DNA from: CAZEPT01 sp964626965
GTDB taxonomy: Bacteria > Patescibacteriota > Minisyncoccia > Phycocordibacterales > UBA9973
Direction of reading: 5' to 3'
Assembly (NCBI GenBank): GCA_964626965.1
Contig: CAZVHB010000006.1
Location: 1 to 64,000, forward strand
Length of the DNA: 64,000 nt
Positions within the stretch are counted from its first letter, which is position 1; every line of letters starts with the position of its first letter. This document shows, in pieces, positions 47,978 through 56,546 of this stretch. The notes beneath the pieces are model-generated. The model was not told the origin of the DNA. It did not search any database and was given only the letters and a program-made list of their open reading frames with translations. The translations under genes and the position numbers were made by a program.

Positions 47978-49786
47978 ATGTTTGGCTTTGGAAAAAAAAC
48001 AACAGTAGAAAAAAGTAGCGACGTACGTATCTTACCAGTACTTCCTTCTCAAATATACAAAGCTGCGGCACTTGAATTTCAAGACATCATTGCACCATCA
48101 GCACTGAAGATACAACCAAAATCCATCGAACTCGGGGAACAGATTACTCGAACTTTTTTTGTTATTTCATACCCTAGATACTTAAACGACAACTGGTTTT
48201 CACCAATCATCAACCTCGATAAGGTCTTTGACGTATCTATTTTTATTCATCCAATAGAAACAACAAAAATTCTCCGGAGTTTTCAAAAAAAAGTTGCAGA
48301 AGTTCAGAGTCAGATAGCCACTCGTGAAGCAAAAGGACTCGTTCGTGATCCTATGCTCGACACAGCGTATCGAGACCTTGAACAACTTCGTGACTCTCTC
48401 CAGCAAGCACAGGAACGTATGTTTGATGTGGGTCTGTATATTACGATCTACGCTGATAACGAGATGGAACTTACCAAAACAGAAAATGAAATCAAGTCTA
48501 TTCTCGAATCAAAACTCGTCTACGTAAAACCAGCACTCTTTCAACAAGAAGATGGATTCAAGAGTACTATTCCACTCGGGACAGATAAACTCATGATCGG
48601 ACAGAAGCTCAATTCAAACCCACTGTCTTCTATTTTTCCATTTATTTCTTTTGACCTTACCTCAGAGAATGGAATTCTCTATGGAATCAACCGACACAAT
48701 TCATCCCTCATTATTTTTGACCGATTTTCACTCGACAACTACAACTCAATTACATTCGCGACTTCTGGTGCCGGAAAATCTTTTGCAACCAAGCTTGAAA
48801 TTCTCCGAACACTCATGTTTGATACAGAAGTTATCGTGATTGACCCAGAAAGAGAATACGAAGTTATGGCGGAAGCCGTCGGTGGGCGTTATTTTAATAT
48901 TTCACTTTCATCAGATCACCACATTAATCCATTTGATTTGCCGATTCCACAACCTGATGAAAATCCAACAGACATCTTGCGCTCAAACATTATCAACCTC
49001 GTTGGACTCTTCCGAATTATGCTTGGAGGACTCACTCCAGGAGAAGACGCCCTCATCGATCGCGCAATTTCTGAAACATACGCGATCAAAGATATCACCC
49101 CAGAATCAGATTTTCGAAATATCGAACCACCACTCCTCTCTGATCTCGAAATGGTCATGGCTGGAATGGAGGGAACTGAGTCACTCTTACAACGTCTTCA
49201 AAAATATACCAAAGGTTCTTGGTCAACATTTCTCAACCAGCCCTCAAACGTTGATATCAATAAAAAATTCGTTGTGTTTTCTGTTCGAGATATGGAAGAC
49301 GAACTTAAACCAGTGGCTATGTACATCGTCACACACTTTATCTGGAACTCAGTTCGTAAAACACTCAAGAAGAGACTTCTCGTGGTGGATGAGGCTTGGT
49401 GGATGATGAAGTCAGATGATACTGCTAGTTTCTTGTACTCAATCGCAAAACGAGGACGAAAATACTTCCTTGGACTCGCAACTATTACTCAGGACGTTGG
49501 AGACTTCATGAGAAGTCCATATGGAGTTCCGATTGTGACGAACTCATCACTTCAGCTCCTTTTGAAACAGTCACCATCAACGATAGACCTTCTACAAAAG
49601 ACATTCAACCTTACTGATGAAGAGAAGTTTATTTTACTTGAATCGAACAAAGGGGAGGGGATTTTCTTTGCTGGACTCAAACACGTTGCCATAAAAATCA
49701 TCGCATCCTACACAGAAGAGCAGATTATTACTTCTGACCCGTCTCAAATTCTCAACATGAGAAAATTAGATACACCAGAAGCATGA
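47978..49786 (+). CDS. virB4: VirB4-family type IV secretion ATPase
   Basis: VirB4 is the conserved ATPase of type IV secretion and conjugation systems. The 602-residue product has an N-terminal TraE/VirB4-type domain (about 25-210, including KIQPKSIELGEQITRTFFVI in two parts and a helical hairpin with QQAQERMFDVGLYITIYA). The RecA-like ATPase core has Walker A FATSGAGKSFATK (about 260-272), the following VIVIDPEREYEVMA (about 286-299), Walker B KKRLLVVDEAWWMM (about 463-476) and the arginine/sensor region KRGRKYFLGLATITQDVGDF. Complete length. No VirD4 coupling protein or relaxase is seen, so protein export or surface assembly is likelier than conjugation. Confidence 0.95.
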   Translation: MFGFGKKTTVEKSSDVRILPVLPSQIYKAAALEFQDIIAPSALKIQPKSIELGEQITRTFFVISYPRYLNDNWFSPIINLDKVFDVSIFIHPIETTKILRSFQKKVAEVQSQIATREAKGLVRDPMLDTAYRDLEQLRDSLQQAQERMFDVGLYITIYADNEMELTKTENEIKSILESKLVYVKPALFQQEDGFKSTIPLGTDKLMIGQKLNSNPLSSIFPFISFDLTSENGILYGINRHNSSLIIFDRFSLDNYNSITFATSGAGKSFATKLEILRTLMFDTEVIVIDPEREYEVMAEAVGGRYFNISLSSDHHINPFDLPIPQPDENPTDILRSNIINLVGLFRIMLGGLTPGEDALIDRAISETYAIKDITPESDFRNIEPPLLSDLEMVMAGMEGTESLLQRLQKYTKGSWSTFLNQPSNVDINKKFVVFSVRDMEDELKPVAMYIVTHFIWNSVRKTLKKRLLVVDEAWWMMKSDDTASFLYSIAKRGRKYFLGLATITQDVGDFMRSPYGVPIVTNSSLQLLLKQSPSTIDLLQKTFNLTDEEKFILLESNKGEGIFFAGLKHVAIKIIASYTEEQIITSDPSQILNMRKLDTPEA

Positions 49787-49794
49787 AACAATAT

Positions 49795-49910
49795 CTAATT
49801 AAAAATTTCTAATTTCTAATGAATATAAGAATGGGCTGTACAAAGTACACCCCATTCTTATATTTAGGTGTTGTTTTTATTAGAAATTGGGTATTAGAAA
49901 TTGGTAATTT
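49795..49910. terminator. terminator flanked by inverted AT-rich repeats after virB4
   Basis: AAATTTCTAATTTCTAATG follows the stop. The hairpin AATATAAGAATGGG/CCCATTCTTATATT (49822-49835 / 49851-49864, with inner TGTAC/GTACA) comes next. Then the reverse units TTAGAAATTGGGTATTAG and AAATTGGTAATTT lead into the next promoter. Confidence 0.8.
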
Positions 49911-49929
49911 GTACGTTCTACCGTATAAT
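49901..49929 (+). promoter_or_regulatory. leaderless promoter of the 49936 gene
   Basis: TTGGTA (49901-49906), 17-bp spacer, TATAAT (49924-49929). The +1 falls on the ATG. The -35 is part of the AT-rich repeat. Confidence 0.65.
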
Positions 49930-49935
49930 TAGTAT

Positions 49936-50931
49936 ATGTTCAAAAAAGTTCTCGTCTCTCTCATTGTACTTATATTCTGTTTTTCAATCAGTACTATTTC
50001 TCATGCTCAGACCACAATAGAACCAGACGACCTCTTCTTTACTATCAACCCAGAAGATCCTGAACCGGGGCAACTCGTACGAGTAGCGCTTAATAGTTAT
50101 GTTTTTTCTGTGGATGAACTCTACATAGAGTGGCTTGAAAACAGTAAGATAAAACTCGCAGGTCTTGGTCAAAAAAACTTTCAGTTCAGCGCAGGAAATG
50201 TTGGTGAGACCAAACTTATTACCCTTACTGTTCGAGAAAAACCAGGAGGAGATGTTATCTTTCGAAAAAACATTGTATCAAAACCAGCAGGACTCGATAT
50301 TCTCTGGCAAGCTGTTGATAGCTATACACCTCCTTTTTACAAAGGAAAAGCACTTCCAACAAATGAAGGTATTGTAAAAATAATTGCACTACCTGATTTT
50401 CAAGTAGGGACAAAAACGGTTACACCAAAAAATGTCATCTATAATTGGAAAAGAAATTTTCAACCAGTGACTCAGGCCTCAGGATACGGACGAAGTAGTA
50501 TTTCTATAAAACAGAGTTTCTTACTTGATAAAGAAACTATCGGGGTTACAGCAAATGAGCCAACAGAAGGTGCCACCGCGAAAGGAACACTCATTGTAAA
50601 ACCTTATAATCCAAAAATCATTTTTTATAAAAAGGATCCGCTTCTGGGTGTTGATTTTAATAATGGTATAGACACATCAACACAACTCTCAAAAAACGAC
50701 ACAACCGTCTTGGCTATTCCATATTTTGTCAGCCCAAGAAATGTCCTCGATCCGGATTTGGAATATATCTGGAAACTCAACAATAAAGAAATTACAACAC
50801 CTCGAGTAAAAAATCAGCTCGTCCTTCGTGGTTCAAGCGAACCAGGTATTGCATCACTTGAGCTCACAGTAGAAAGTGCAAAGAAGCTTTTTTTAACTGT
50901 CAAAAAGACTATTACACTAAACCTTCAGTAA
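49936..50931 (+). CDS. exported beta-rich protein of the secretion-like locus
   Basis: A 331-residue protein with a signal peptide (about 1-25, ending SHAQT). The mature part consists of beta-rich stretches with Ig-like spacing: DLFFTINPEDPEPGQLVRVAL (about 31-51), YIEWLENSKIKLAG, YNWKRNFQPVT and YIWKLNNKEITTP each look like the WxxN core strand of successive Ig-type domains, so three domains are likely. No membrane helix at the end. Unknown family. It is co-transcribed with the pilin-like fusion gene (stop and next ATG one base apart), so it may be an extracellular partner of the pilus or channel. Confidence 0.72.
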   Translation: MFKKVLVSLIVLIFCFSISTISHAQTTIEPDDLFFTINPEDPEPGQLVRVALNSYVFSVDELYIEWLENSKIKLAGLGQKNFQFSAGNVGETKLITLTVREKPGGDVIFRKNIVSKPAGLDILWQAVDSYTPPFYKGKALPTNEGIVKIIALPDFQVGTKTVTPKNVIYNWKRNFQPVTQASGYGRSSISIKQSFLLDKETIGVTANEPTEGATAKGTLIVKPYNPKIIFYKKDPLLGVDFNNGIDTSTQLSKNDTTVLAIPYFVSPRNVLDPDLEYIWKLNNKEITTPRVKNQLVLRGSSEPGIASLELTVESAKKLFLTVKKTITLNLQ

Positions 50932-50932
50932 T

Positions 50933-52219
50933 ATGAAAAAAAGCACAGCACTTCTTGGGAAAATTTTCATAGTACTTATATGTGTTGGGGTTATCTATTC
51001 TCATGTACACATATCTTCAGCTTTAGGTGACCCAGCCACCACCGTCGCCCCAGACAAAAACCTCACAGCAACAGAGCAAACATGTGCAGATGGAAGTGTG
51101 ACTACTATGGGAACGTATTGTGCGTTAGCACCACTTCCGGGATTTAGTAAGGTAATTGATGAAGGAGTGTCAGACAAGACACTAGGATCATTTACACTTG
51201 CCTCATACATACGAACACTGGTACGAGTAGCCATTGGAGTCATTGGAGTACTTGCAGTTGTGATGATTGTTGTCTCTGGTGTGCAATATATGGGAAGTGG
51301 CATGGTCACAGAGAAAGAAGCAGCGAAGCAACAACTCACTGGTGCTGTATTTGGACTCATCTTGGCAATTTCTTCTGTGTTGATACTTCGGACGATTAAT
51401 CCGAATTTGACGAACATAGAGCTCAGTATCGTGACTGATGGAAAATGGTGTGCAGAGAATGCAACAGCGATTACTAGTATTAGAGCAAAAGTACAAGCAG
51501 GGACTAAACTCTCTGAAAGTGAACAATCAATCTTAAACAAAGCGAATAGTTCTTGTGCTGTTTCTGAAGCGAATGGGGTAGAGATACCGGATGCGTTACT
51601 CACTGAGTATGCCAAAAGTACTGGTAGTGGTACGAATATTGATATTGGAAATGCAACAGGAGCAAGTGTTGAATTAGGTGAACAAACAATAAAAAACAGG
51701 TGCGGGGATTTAACTTCAGTAAACAATATGGATGCCGAATTCAAATCAGCAGCTTCCCAAGCAGGGATTAGTTGTAATCTATTAAAAGCTACCTATGTTC
51801 TTGAATCATCCTGTGGTAAAAACCTCAGTAGTAAAGGAAACAGTGCAGTTGGAGTCCTTCAGCAAGAAATGTCCTCAGTAAATCAAGTCAATCAAGTATT
51901 CAAAAAGAACTATACCTCTGCCGACAGAAGTAATAAACAGAAAGCTGCCGAAATTGGAGCGTACTATCATAAATTTATTCAATCAGCTGGGTGTGACACT
52001 AAAAGCAAGACAAATGTCTGTGATGCGTCTCAAGCTAAATACGAATTTGCTGCATATAACGGAGGTCCTGGGGCAAACCGACAATCAAAAGATTGTAGTA
52101 GCCCACAAACTGCTTGGGAATGTACTGTAAATCAGGGAACATACAGTATCACTCAAAAATACGCCATTGGTGGAACATCCATCTTAATGTATTTCAGTAA
52201 AAATAATTCCGGTTGTTAA
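50933..52219 (+). CDS. pilin-like (TrbC/VirB2-type) domain fused to lytic transglycosylase-like domain
   Basis: 428 residues. A signal-like hydrophobic N-terminus (about 8-30) and a cysteine-bearing segment (QTCADGSVTTMGTYC) come first. A VirB2/TrbC-like pair of membrane helices follows (about 93-115 VAIGVIGVLAVVMIVVSGVQY; about 130-150 GAVFGLILAISSVLILRTI). After a linker of about 100 residues, a C-terminal SLT/lysozyme-like domain is present, with ATYVLESSCGKN (putative catalytic Glu near 290), GVLQQEMSSVNQ and the family signature AAYNGGPGAN (about 376-385). The enzyme would cut glycan strands to let a pilus or channel through. Residues about 37-161 are encoded by 374 bp identical to the next gene. 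Confidence 0.82.
   Translation: MKKSTALLGKIFIVLICVGVIYSHVHISSALGDPATTVAPDKNLTATEQTCADGSVTTMGTYCALAPLPGFSKVIDEGVSDKTLGSFTLASYIRTLVRVAIGVIGVLAVVMIVVSGVQYMGSGMVTEKEAAKQQLTGAVFGLILAISSVLILRTINPNLTNIELSIVTDGKWCAENATAITSIRAKVQAGTKLSESEQSILNKANSSCAVSEANGVEIPDALLTEYAKSTGSGTNIDIGNATGASVELGEQTIKNRCGDLTSVNNMDAEFKSAASQAGISCNLLKATYVLESSCGKNLSSKGNSAVGVLQQEMSSVNQVNQVFKKNYTSADRSNKQKAAEIGAYYHKFIQSAGCDTKSKTNVCDASQAKYEFAAYNGGPGANRQSKDCSSPQTAWECTVNQGTYSITQKYAIGGTSILMYFSKNNSGC
51041..51414. repeat. 374-bp perfect direct repeat, copy 1
   Basis: Reading both copies base by base I find no difference from 52403-52776. The block covers the pilin-like domain. Flanking sequence diverges at once on the left and after GACGAA on the right, though a short similar stretch (GTNGAGATACCGGA) recurs about 160 and 50 bp further on respectively. 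Confidence 0.9.
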
Positions 52220-52234
52220 TATTTCCCTGAAACT

Positions 52235-52243
52235 TGGTATACT
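52235..52243 (+). promoter_or_regulatory. leaderless extended -10 promoter
   Basis: TGG-TATACT at 52235-52243. The +1 falls on the ATG at 52250. Confidence 0.55.
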
Positions 52244-52249
52244 GAGTAC

Positions 52250-53374
52250 ATGAGATATCCTCGACTATCAAAAATCCTCTTTTTCTTTATTATTTTTTTA
52301 TTTATTTTTACTTCTTTTCATATTCAACCAGCTCAAGCTGAGAATATTCCTTGTCTTGATGCAAGTGGAAAAGTAATTCCTTGTAAAGACACAGAAACCC
52401 AGACCGTCGCCCCAGACAAAAACCTCACAGCAACAGAGCAAACATGTGCAGATGGAAGTGTGACTACTATGGGAACGTATTGTGCGTTAGCACCACTTCC
52501 GGGATTTAGTAAGGTAATTGATGAAGGAGTGTCAGACAAGACACTAGGATCATTTACACTTGCCTCATACATACGAACACTGGTACGAGTAGCCATTGGA
52601 GTCATTGGAGTACTTGCAGTTGTGATGATTGTTGTCTCTGGTGTGCAATATATGGGAAGTGGCATGGTCACAGAGAAAGAAGCAGCGAAGCAACAACTCA
52701 CTGGTGCTGTATTTGGACTCATCTTGGCAATTTCTTCTGTGTTGATACTTCGGACGATTAATCCGAATTTGACGAATCTCACCATTGGTGACAAGACGTT
52801 TCAAGATGGAGTGAGTGCTGTGGCGAATGGGGTGGAGATACCGGAAGAATTAGAGACAGAATATGAACGGGAAGATTTACCGGACAACACAGTATCACCA
52901 GATGGAAAATCAAAAGCATGTAAAGGAGGTATCATAAAAATAGATACAGCTACTCAGAAAAATATTGGGGTATGTGCAGATATCTCTGAAAAGTATAAAA
53001 ACATGATCGCGGCGGCAAAAAAAGATGGGGTAACCTTAACAGCCAGCGGAGCAAGAACCATGGAGCAACAAATCGCACTTAGAAAACAAAACTGTGGCGG
53101 TAATTCTCAGTATAATGTCTATGAAAAACCGAGTAGCCAATGTAAACCAGCGACAGCTCGACCAGGAAAATCTATGCACCAACAAGGTCTCGCTTTTGAT
53201 ATTGGAGTAAACGGAACAACGATTTGCTTCACCAAAAATACTTCTGTTGCAAATACAAACAAATGTCGAACAAATAAAAATCCTGGATTTTTATGGCTTG
53301 AAGCAAATGCAAACAAATATGGTTTTTACAATCTCGCAACTGAAGCATGGCATTGGTCAACCAATGGTAAATAA
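52250..53374 (+). CDS. pilin-like (TrbC/VirB2-type) domain fused to VanY-type carboxypeptidase domain
   Basis: 374 residues. A different hydrophobic N-terminus (about 8-27, ILFFFIIFLFIFTSFHIQPA) precedes the same pilin-like module as the previous gene (residues about 52-176, DNA-identical). The C-terminal domain is an M15B/VanY carboxypeptidase with SGARTMEQQIALRKQ (about 265-279), SMHQQGLAFDIG (about 305-316, metal-binding His and Asp) and TEAWHWSTNGK (about 364-374, third His). Extra cysteines (NCGG, QCKP, ICFTK, KCRT) suggest disulfides. Wall-trimming activity fixed to the same membrane module as the transglycosylase points to modular assembly. The N- and C-terminal parts are unrelated to those of its neighbour. 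Confidence 0.85.
   Translation: MRYPRLSKILFFFIIFLFIFTSFHIQPAQAENIPCLDASGKVIPCKDTETQTVAPDKNLTATEQTCADGSVTTMGTYCALAPLPGFSKVIDEGVSDKTLGSFTLASYIRTLVRVAIGVIGVLAVVMIVVSGVQYMGSGMVTEKEAAKQQLTGAVFGLILAISSVLILRTINPNLTNLTIGDKTFQDGVSAVANGVEIPEELETEYEREDLPDNTVSPDGKSKACKGGIIKIDTATQKNIGVCADISEKYKNMIAAAKKDGVTLTASGARTMEQQIALRKQNCGGNSQYNVYEKPSSQCKPATARPGKSMHQQGLAFDIGVNGTTICFTKNTSVANTNKCRTNKNPGFLWLEANANKYGFYNLATEAWHWSTNGK
52403..52776. repeat. 374-bp perfect direct repeat, copy 2
   Basis: Identical to 51041-51414; encodes the pilin-like module of the VanY fusion. Confidence 0.9.
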
Positions 53375-53376
53375 TA

Positions 53377-53382
53377 TACACT
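53377..53382 (+). promoter_or_regulatory. -10 box of the 53389 gene
   Basis: TACACT, with +1 on the ATG at 53389, in the 14-nt gap after the previous stop. Confidence 0.4.
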
Positions 53383-53388
53383 ATAGAT

Positions 53389-55011
53389 ATGAATCTTAAA
53401 AAAATTCTTATTATTTTTGGAATAATTGTACTGCTCCTTTTGGGTGGTGCACTCATTATTTCGTATTTAGGATATTCAAAAGTAAAAAAAGTGGACGACA
53501 CTATGACGTACAAAAATTATTTTCCTTTTGGGCCAGGAGGCTTGTTCAAGCCTAGTATAGGACCGGGGGAAATACCTACTACGCAGAACCCAGGTACAAC
53601 AATCAAAGATGCTGAACCAAACAGTAGACTTATTCGTGTATCTGATGAACCAGTTGCAGGGTATACATTTATTCAAAAAGAATTTTTCCCAGATAGTACA
53701 GTGACTGAACAAGCGTTACCAAAAACAGTAACCGTCACACCTCGTGGGACATTTACAACTGAACTCAAATACGGTTCAAAAGGAGAGGAAGTAAAACGAC
53801 TTCAACAAACACTCAACGACTGTCCAGAACTTGGTCTCTCGCTCACTGGACCTGGTTCAAAAGGGAAAGAAACAGAAGTATTTGTGGAGCGAACACTCTC
53901 TGCGGTTAAGAAATTCCAATTGAAATTCAAAGACGAGATACTCCTTCCTCAAAAAAAAGTAGAACCAAGTGGTATTGTTGATGAACTCACCAGAAAAAAA
54001 CTTTCGAGTCCTTTCGATTGTAAAACAGTACCAGCAAACAGTCCGACGGTAAAACCAGGTGGGGTCCTCAAAACCGTTATTAGGTATATTGAAAAGGGAA
54101 CAGGAAATATTTATGATTATCTCCCAGAAAAAAAAGAAACAGGGAGACTTACTAATCAAACCATTCCTCGTATCCAAGAATCATTCTTTGGTGATAATGG
54201 AAATAAGGTTTTTATTCGCTACCTCAAAGACGACAATCAAACAATTGAAACATATTTCGGTATCGTACCAAAACAAATACTTGCTGGAGATGGAGACCAG
54301 GGGGATCTCACAGGTAAATTTTTACAGAAAAACATACAAGATATTACCCTTAACCCAAAACGTGACACAGCATTTTTTCAAACAAGCGTAAACACGGCAG
54401 GATTTGGTGCAACATTCAAACTCGCTGATGAAAATCAAAATCAGTTTTTTACTTCACTTTTCTCTGAATGGCTTCCACAGTGGATAAATGAAAAAACAAT
54501 CACCATGACGACAAAAGCAAGTGGATTTGTCCCTGGATTTATGTTCAATCTTGATACAAAAACAGGGGAGATGAAAAAAGTACTTGGTGGTATCTACGGA
54601 CTCACTACAAACACAAATGCTGACGAGACAAAAATCCTCTTTAGTAAATCAACAGAAAGAAGTCTTGTTTTTGGTATGCATGATGTTAAAGATGAGAAGA
54701 ACTACAGTCTCAACGTAGACACCCTTCCAGAAAAATGTACATGGAGTGCGACTGGGGGGACAATATATTGTGGTGTTCCTCGCATCCTCCCGGGTGGTGT
54801 CTACCCAGATGAGTGGTACCAAGGTATCATCCATACGAGTGATCAGATTATTCGAATAGATCCAACGCAACTCTACGACAATGAAGTGCTTGTTGATCCA
54901 GAAGATGAAAAAGTTACTATTGATGTTACAAACATACAAGTAGATACCGAAGAACGCTACACTGCGTTTATCGATAAAACAACAAATCTACTATATATGG
55001 TAAACAACTAG
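53389..55011 (+). CDS. membrane-anchored protein with peptidoglycan-binding domain
   Basis: 540 residues: one N-terminal membrane helix (about 6-27, ILIIFGIIVLLLLGGALII), a Pro/Gly-rich linker, a PGB_1-type peptidoglycan-binding domain (about 124-205, LKYGSKGEEVKRLQQTLND ... GIVDELTRKKL) with an inserted loop, and a large beta-rich C-terminal region (about 225-540). The last contains repeated segments such as GGIYGLTTNTNADETKILFS and LYDNEVLVDPEDE that look like blades of a propeller. Unknown overall family. It would sit in the membrane, grip the wall and expose a beta-structure, which suits a structural part of the surface machine. Confidence 0.78.
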   Translation: MNLKKILIIFGIIVLLLLGGALIISYLGYSKVKKVDDTMTYKNYFPFGPGGLFKPSIGPGEIPTTQNPGTTIKDAEPNSRLIRVSDEPVAGYTFIQKEFFPDSTVTEQALPKTVTVTPRGTFTTELKYGSKGEEVKRLQQTLNDCPELGLSLTGPGSKGKETEVFVERTLSAVKKFQLKFKDEILLPQKKVEPSGIVDELTRKKLSSPFDCKTVPANSPTVKPGGVLKTVIRYIEKGTGNIYDYLPEKKETGRLTNQTIPRIQESFFGDNGNKVFIRYLKDDNQTIETYFGIVPKQILAGDGDQGDLTGKFLQKNIQDITLNPKRDTAFFQTSVNTAGFGATFKLADENQNQFFTSLFSEWLPQWINEKTITMTTKASGFVPGFMFNLDTKTGEMKKVLGGIYGLTTNTNADETKILFSKSTERSLVFGMHDVKDEKNYSLNVDTLPEKCTWSATGGTIYCGVPRILPGGVYPDEWYQGIIHTSDQIIRIDPTQLYDNEVLVDPEDEKVTIDVTNIQVDTEERYTAFIDKTTNLLYMVNN

Positions 55012-55015
55012 CGCT

Positions 55016-55046
55016 AAAATACACATTCATTATGGATGTGTATTTT
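55016..55046. terminator. terminator after the 53389 gene
   Basis: Stem AAAATACACAT/ATGTGTATTTT, loop TCATTATGG, then T tract. Confidence 0.75.
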
Positions 55047-55060
55047 TTTACAATAGTAGG

Positions 55061-55069
55061 TGGTATACT
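55061..55069 (+). promoter_or_regulatory. extended -10 promoter of the 55105 gene
   Basis: TGG-TATACT at 55061-55069; predicted leader about 29 nt. Confidence 0.5.
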
Positions 55070-55104
55070 AAAGATATTACACAGTAGCTTTTAAAGATAT
55101 ACAT

Positions 55105-56481
55105 ATGAAAAAATTCACCATAGCCATAGTATTATTCGTAAGCATTTTTATAGTTGGAATACAAAAAACACAAGCACTTGCAGTACAAGATGAAGTACTC
55201 TATGGAGAAAATCAAATAATCAAAGCACCAATTCTTAAAAAAACATTGAAGTTTGAAGAGACGGGTGAAGAAGTAGCTAAGCTTCAGAATATGCTTATTG
55301 AAACAGGATACTTGATACTTCCAGCCGGTCCGACTGGATACTATGGACCAAAAACAGTTGCAGCGGTAAAGTTGTTTCAGTTAGAAAATAACATACAAAG
55401 TACAGGGATCGTCGGACCTCAAACATTAACGACAATCAATGCATTTACCACTACTCCACCAAGCACTACAACAAGCGGGGCCGGGACAAGCACAGTGGCA
55501 ACAACTCCCCCAAACACAACTCCTACCGCAACAGGAGGTACCTATGTATTTACAGAAAAACTTGGAATTGGGTCAAAAGGACCAGAGGTGACCAAGTTAC
55601 AAAAATTTCTCGCTGAGAAAAAACTTTTTGAAGGTCCACCAACAGGATATTTTGGATTTCAAACAAAAGAAGCTTTATTTAAATATCAAAGAATCAACAA
55701 AGTAGGGGAGTTTGGTTCAATTGGCACCAAAACACTCAGTATGCTCAATACAGGGAAAATTGAAGAAGTATTAGATATCTCTCAAAGAGGAACTCCAGTA
55801 GCATCAACATCGGCAACTCAATCAGGAACTGCTGTGGCGGGAACTGGATCAGTCACAGTTACCATTACTCCAGAGAGTGCTCTCACGAAAGGTGCAAAAT
55901 GGCAGATTAGTGGTAAAACAGAAACATACACAAGTGGGACAACACTATCTGGACTTACTCCTGGTGCACATACGATTACTTTTACTCCTATCATGAGTCA
56001 CATAAAACCTAAAGATATAAGTATCACGGTTACAGCAGATACAAACACAGCTGTGTCGGGTGTCTATGTTCCTGCGTATGATATCTTGGAACAGACAGCA
56101 TTTATTAAACAGTGGACAGACGACATCAGGTATAAACTCTGCCTCAACCCACTCGTTTATCCGACACCAACGCTCAACACTTCAGAAAAAACCCTTCAAG
56201 TAACAATGCCTTGGAAAAATAATTTTCCATTTACTACATTCTTTAAGAGCTCGTTCACTCAGAGTGTTACCATACCGACTGGTCAACTGTGTGGAACAAG
56301 TATGCCATTTACGTTCCAATATTCATTTAATTACAAATTCTCCACATTCCCACCTTTTGGTATGGGGGCAGTAACATATCCATCAAGCTATGTGGAACCA
56401 GACTTTACCCCTGGAACAGTCATGCCACTTCTGTCCAACCTAACCATTGACCCAGCATTTACTGGTAGTCCGGGTATATAA
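55105..56481 (+). CDS. exported protein with two peptidoglycan-binding domains and a PEGA-like domain
   Basis: 458 residues. A signal peptide (about 1-27, ending QALA) comes first. PGB_1 domain 1 (about 48-112, EVAKLQNMLIETGYL ... TGYYGPKTVAAVKLFQ), a Thr/Ser/Pro linker and PGB_1 domain 2 (about 155-215, KGPEVTKLQKFLAEKK ... TGYFGFQTKEALFKYQ) follow. A PEGA-like beta domain (about 252-325, VTITPESALTKGAKWQISGK in part) and a C-terminal region of about 130 residues rich in Pro and Thr complete it. Two PGB units would hold it firmly to peptidoglycan. It closes the secretion-like locus and is convergent with the jag-yidC cluster across a strong terminator. Confidence 0.82.
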   Translation: MKKFTIAIVLFVSIFIVGIQKTQALAVQDEVLYGENQIIKAPILKKTLKFEETGEEVAKLQNMLIETGYLILPAGPTGYYGPKTVAAVKLFQLENNIQSTGIVGPQTLTTINAFTTTPPSTTTSGAGTSTVATTPPNTTPTATGGTYVFTEKLGIGSKGPEVTKLQKFLAEKKLFEGPPTGYFGFQTKEALFKYQRINKVGEFGSIGTKTLSMLNTGKIEEVLDISQRGTPVASTSATQSGTAVAGTGSVTVTITPESALTKGAKWQISGKTETYTSGTTLSGLTPGAHTITFTPIMSHIKPKDISITVTADTNTAVSGVYVPAYDILEQTAFIKQWTDDIRYKLCLNPLVYPTPTLNTSEKTLQVTMPWKNNFPFTTFFKSSFTQSVTIPTGQLCGTSMPFTFQYSFNYKFSTFPPFGMGAVTYPSSYVEPDFTPGTVMPLLSNLTIDPAFTGSPGI

Positions 56482-56539
56482 AAACACTCCAAAAAGAGCA
56501 CCGAGTTTAAAAACTCGGTGCTCTTTTTTATAAGTGTTT
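56482..56539. terminator. bidirectional terminator between secretion-like locus and oriC cluster
   Basis: A perfect 18-bp stem (56491-56508 / 56511-56528, core AGAGCACCGAGTTT) inside an outer AAACACT/AGTGTTT pairing. Confidence 0.88.
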
Positions 56540-56546
56540 ACGATAA

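Noticed and set aside
46894..49786. VirB4 split by insertion of the four-helix bundle gene
   Set aside because: The downstream VirB4 has its own N-terminal domain and Walker motifs and full length. The upstream protein is a separate TraC-like partner, so no broken gene is present.
46372..49910. CRISPR-like impression from repeated AT-rich units
   Set aside because: Units are degenerate, adjacent or inverted, lack regular unique spacers and have no cas genes.
26593..56481. Conjugative element (ICE)
   Set aside because: VirB4/VirB6/PrgI homologues occur without relaxase, coupling protein, integrase or att repeats at the borders, and housekeeping genes (uvrD, rsmA) lie inside.
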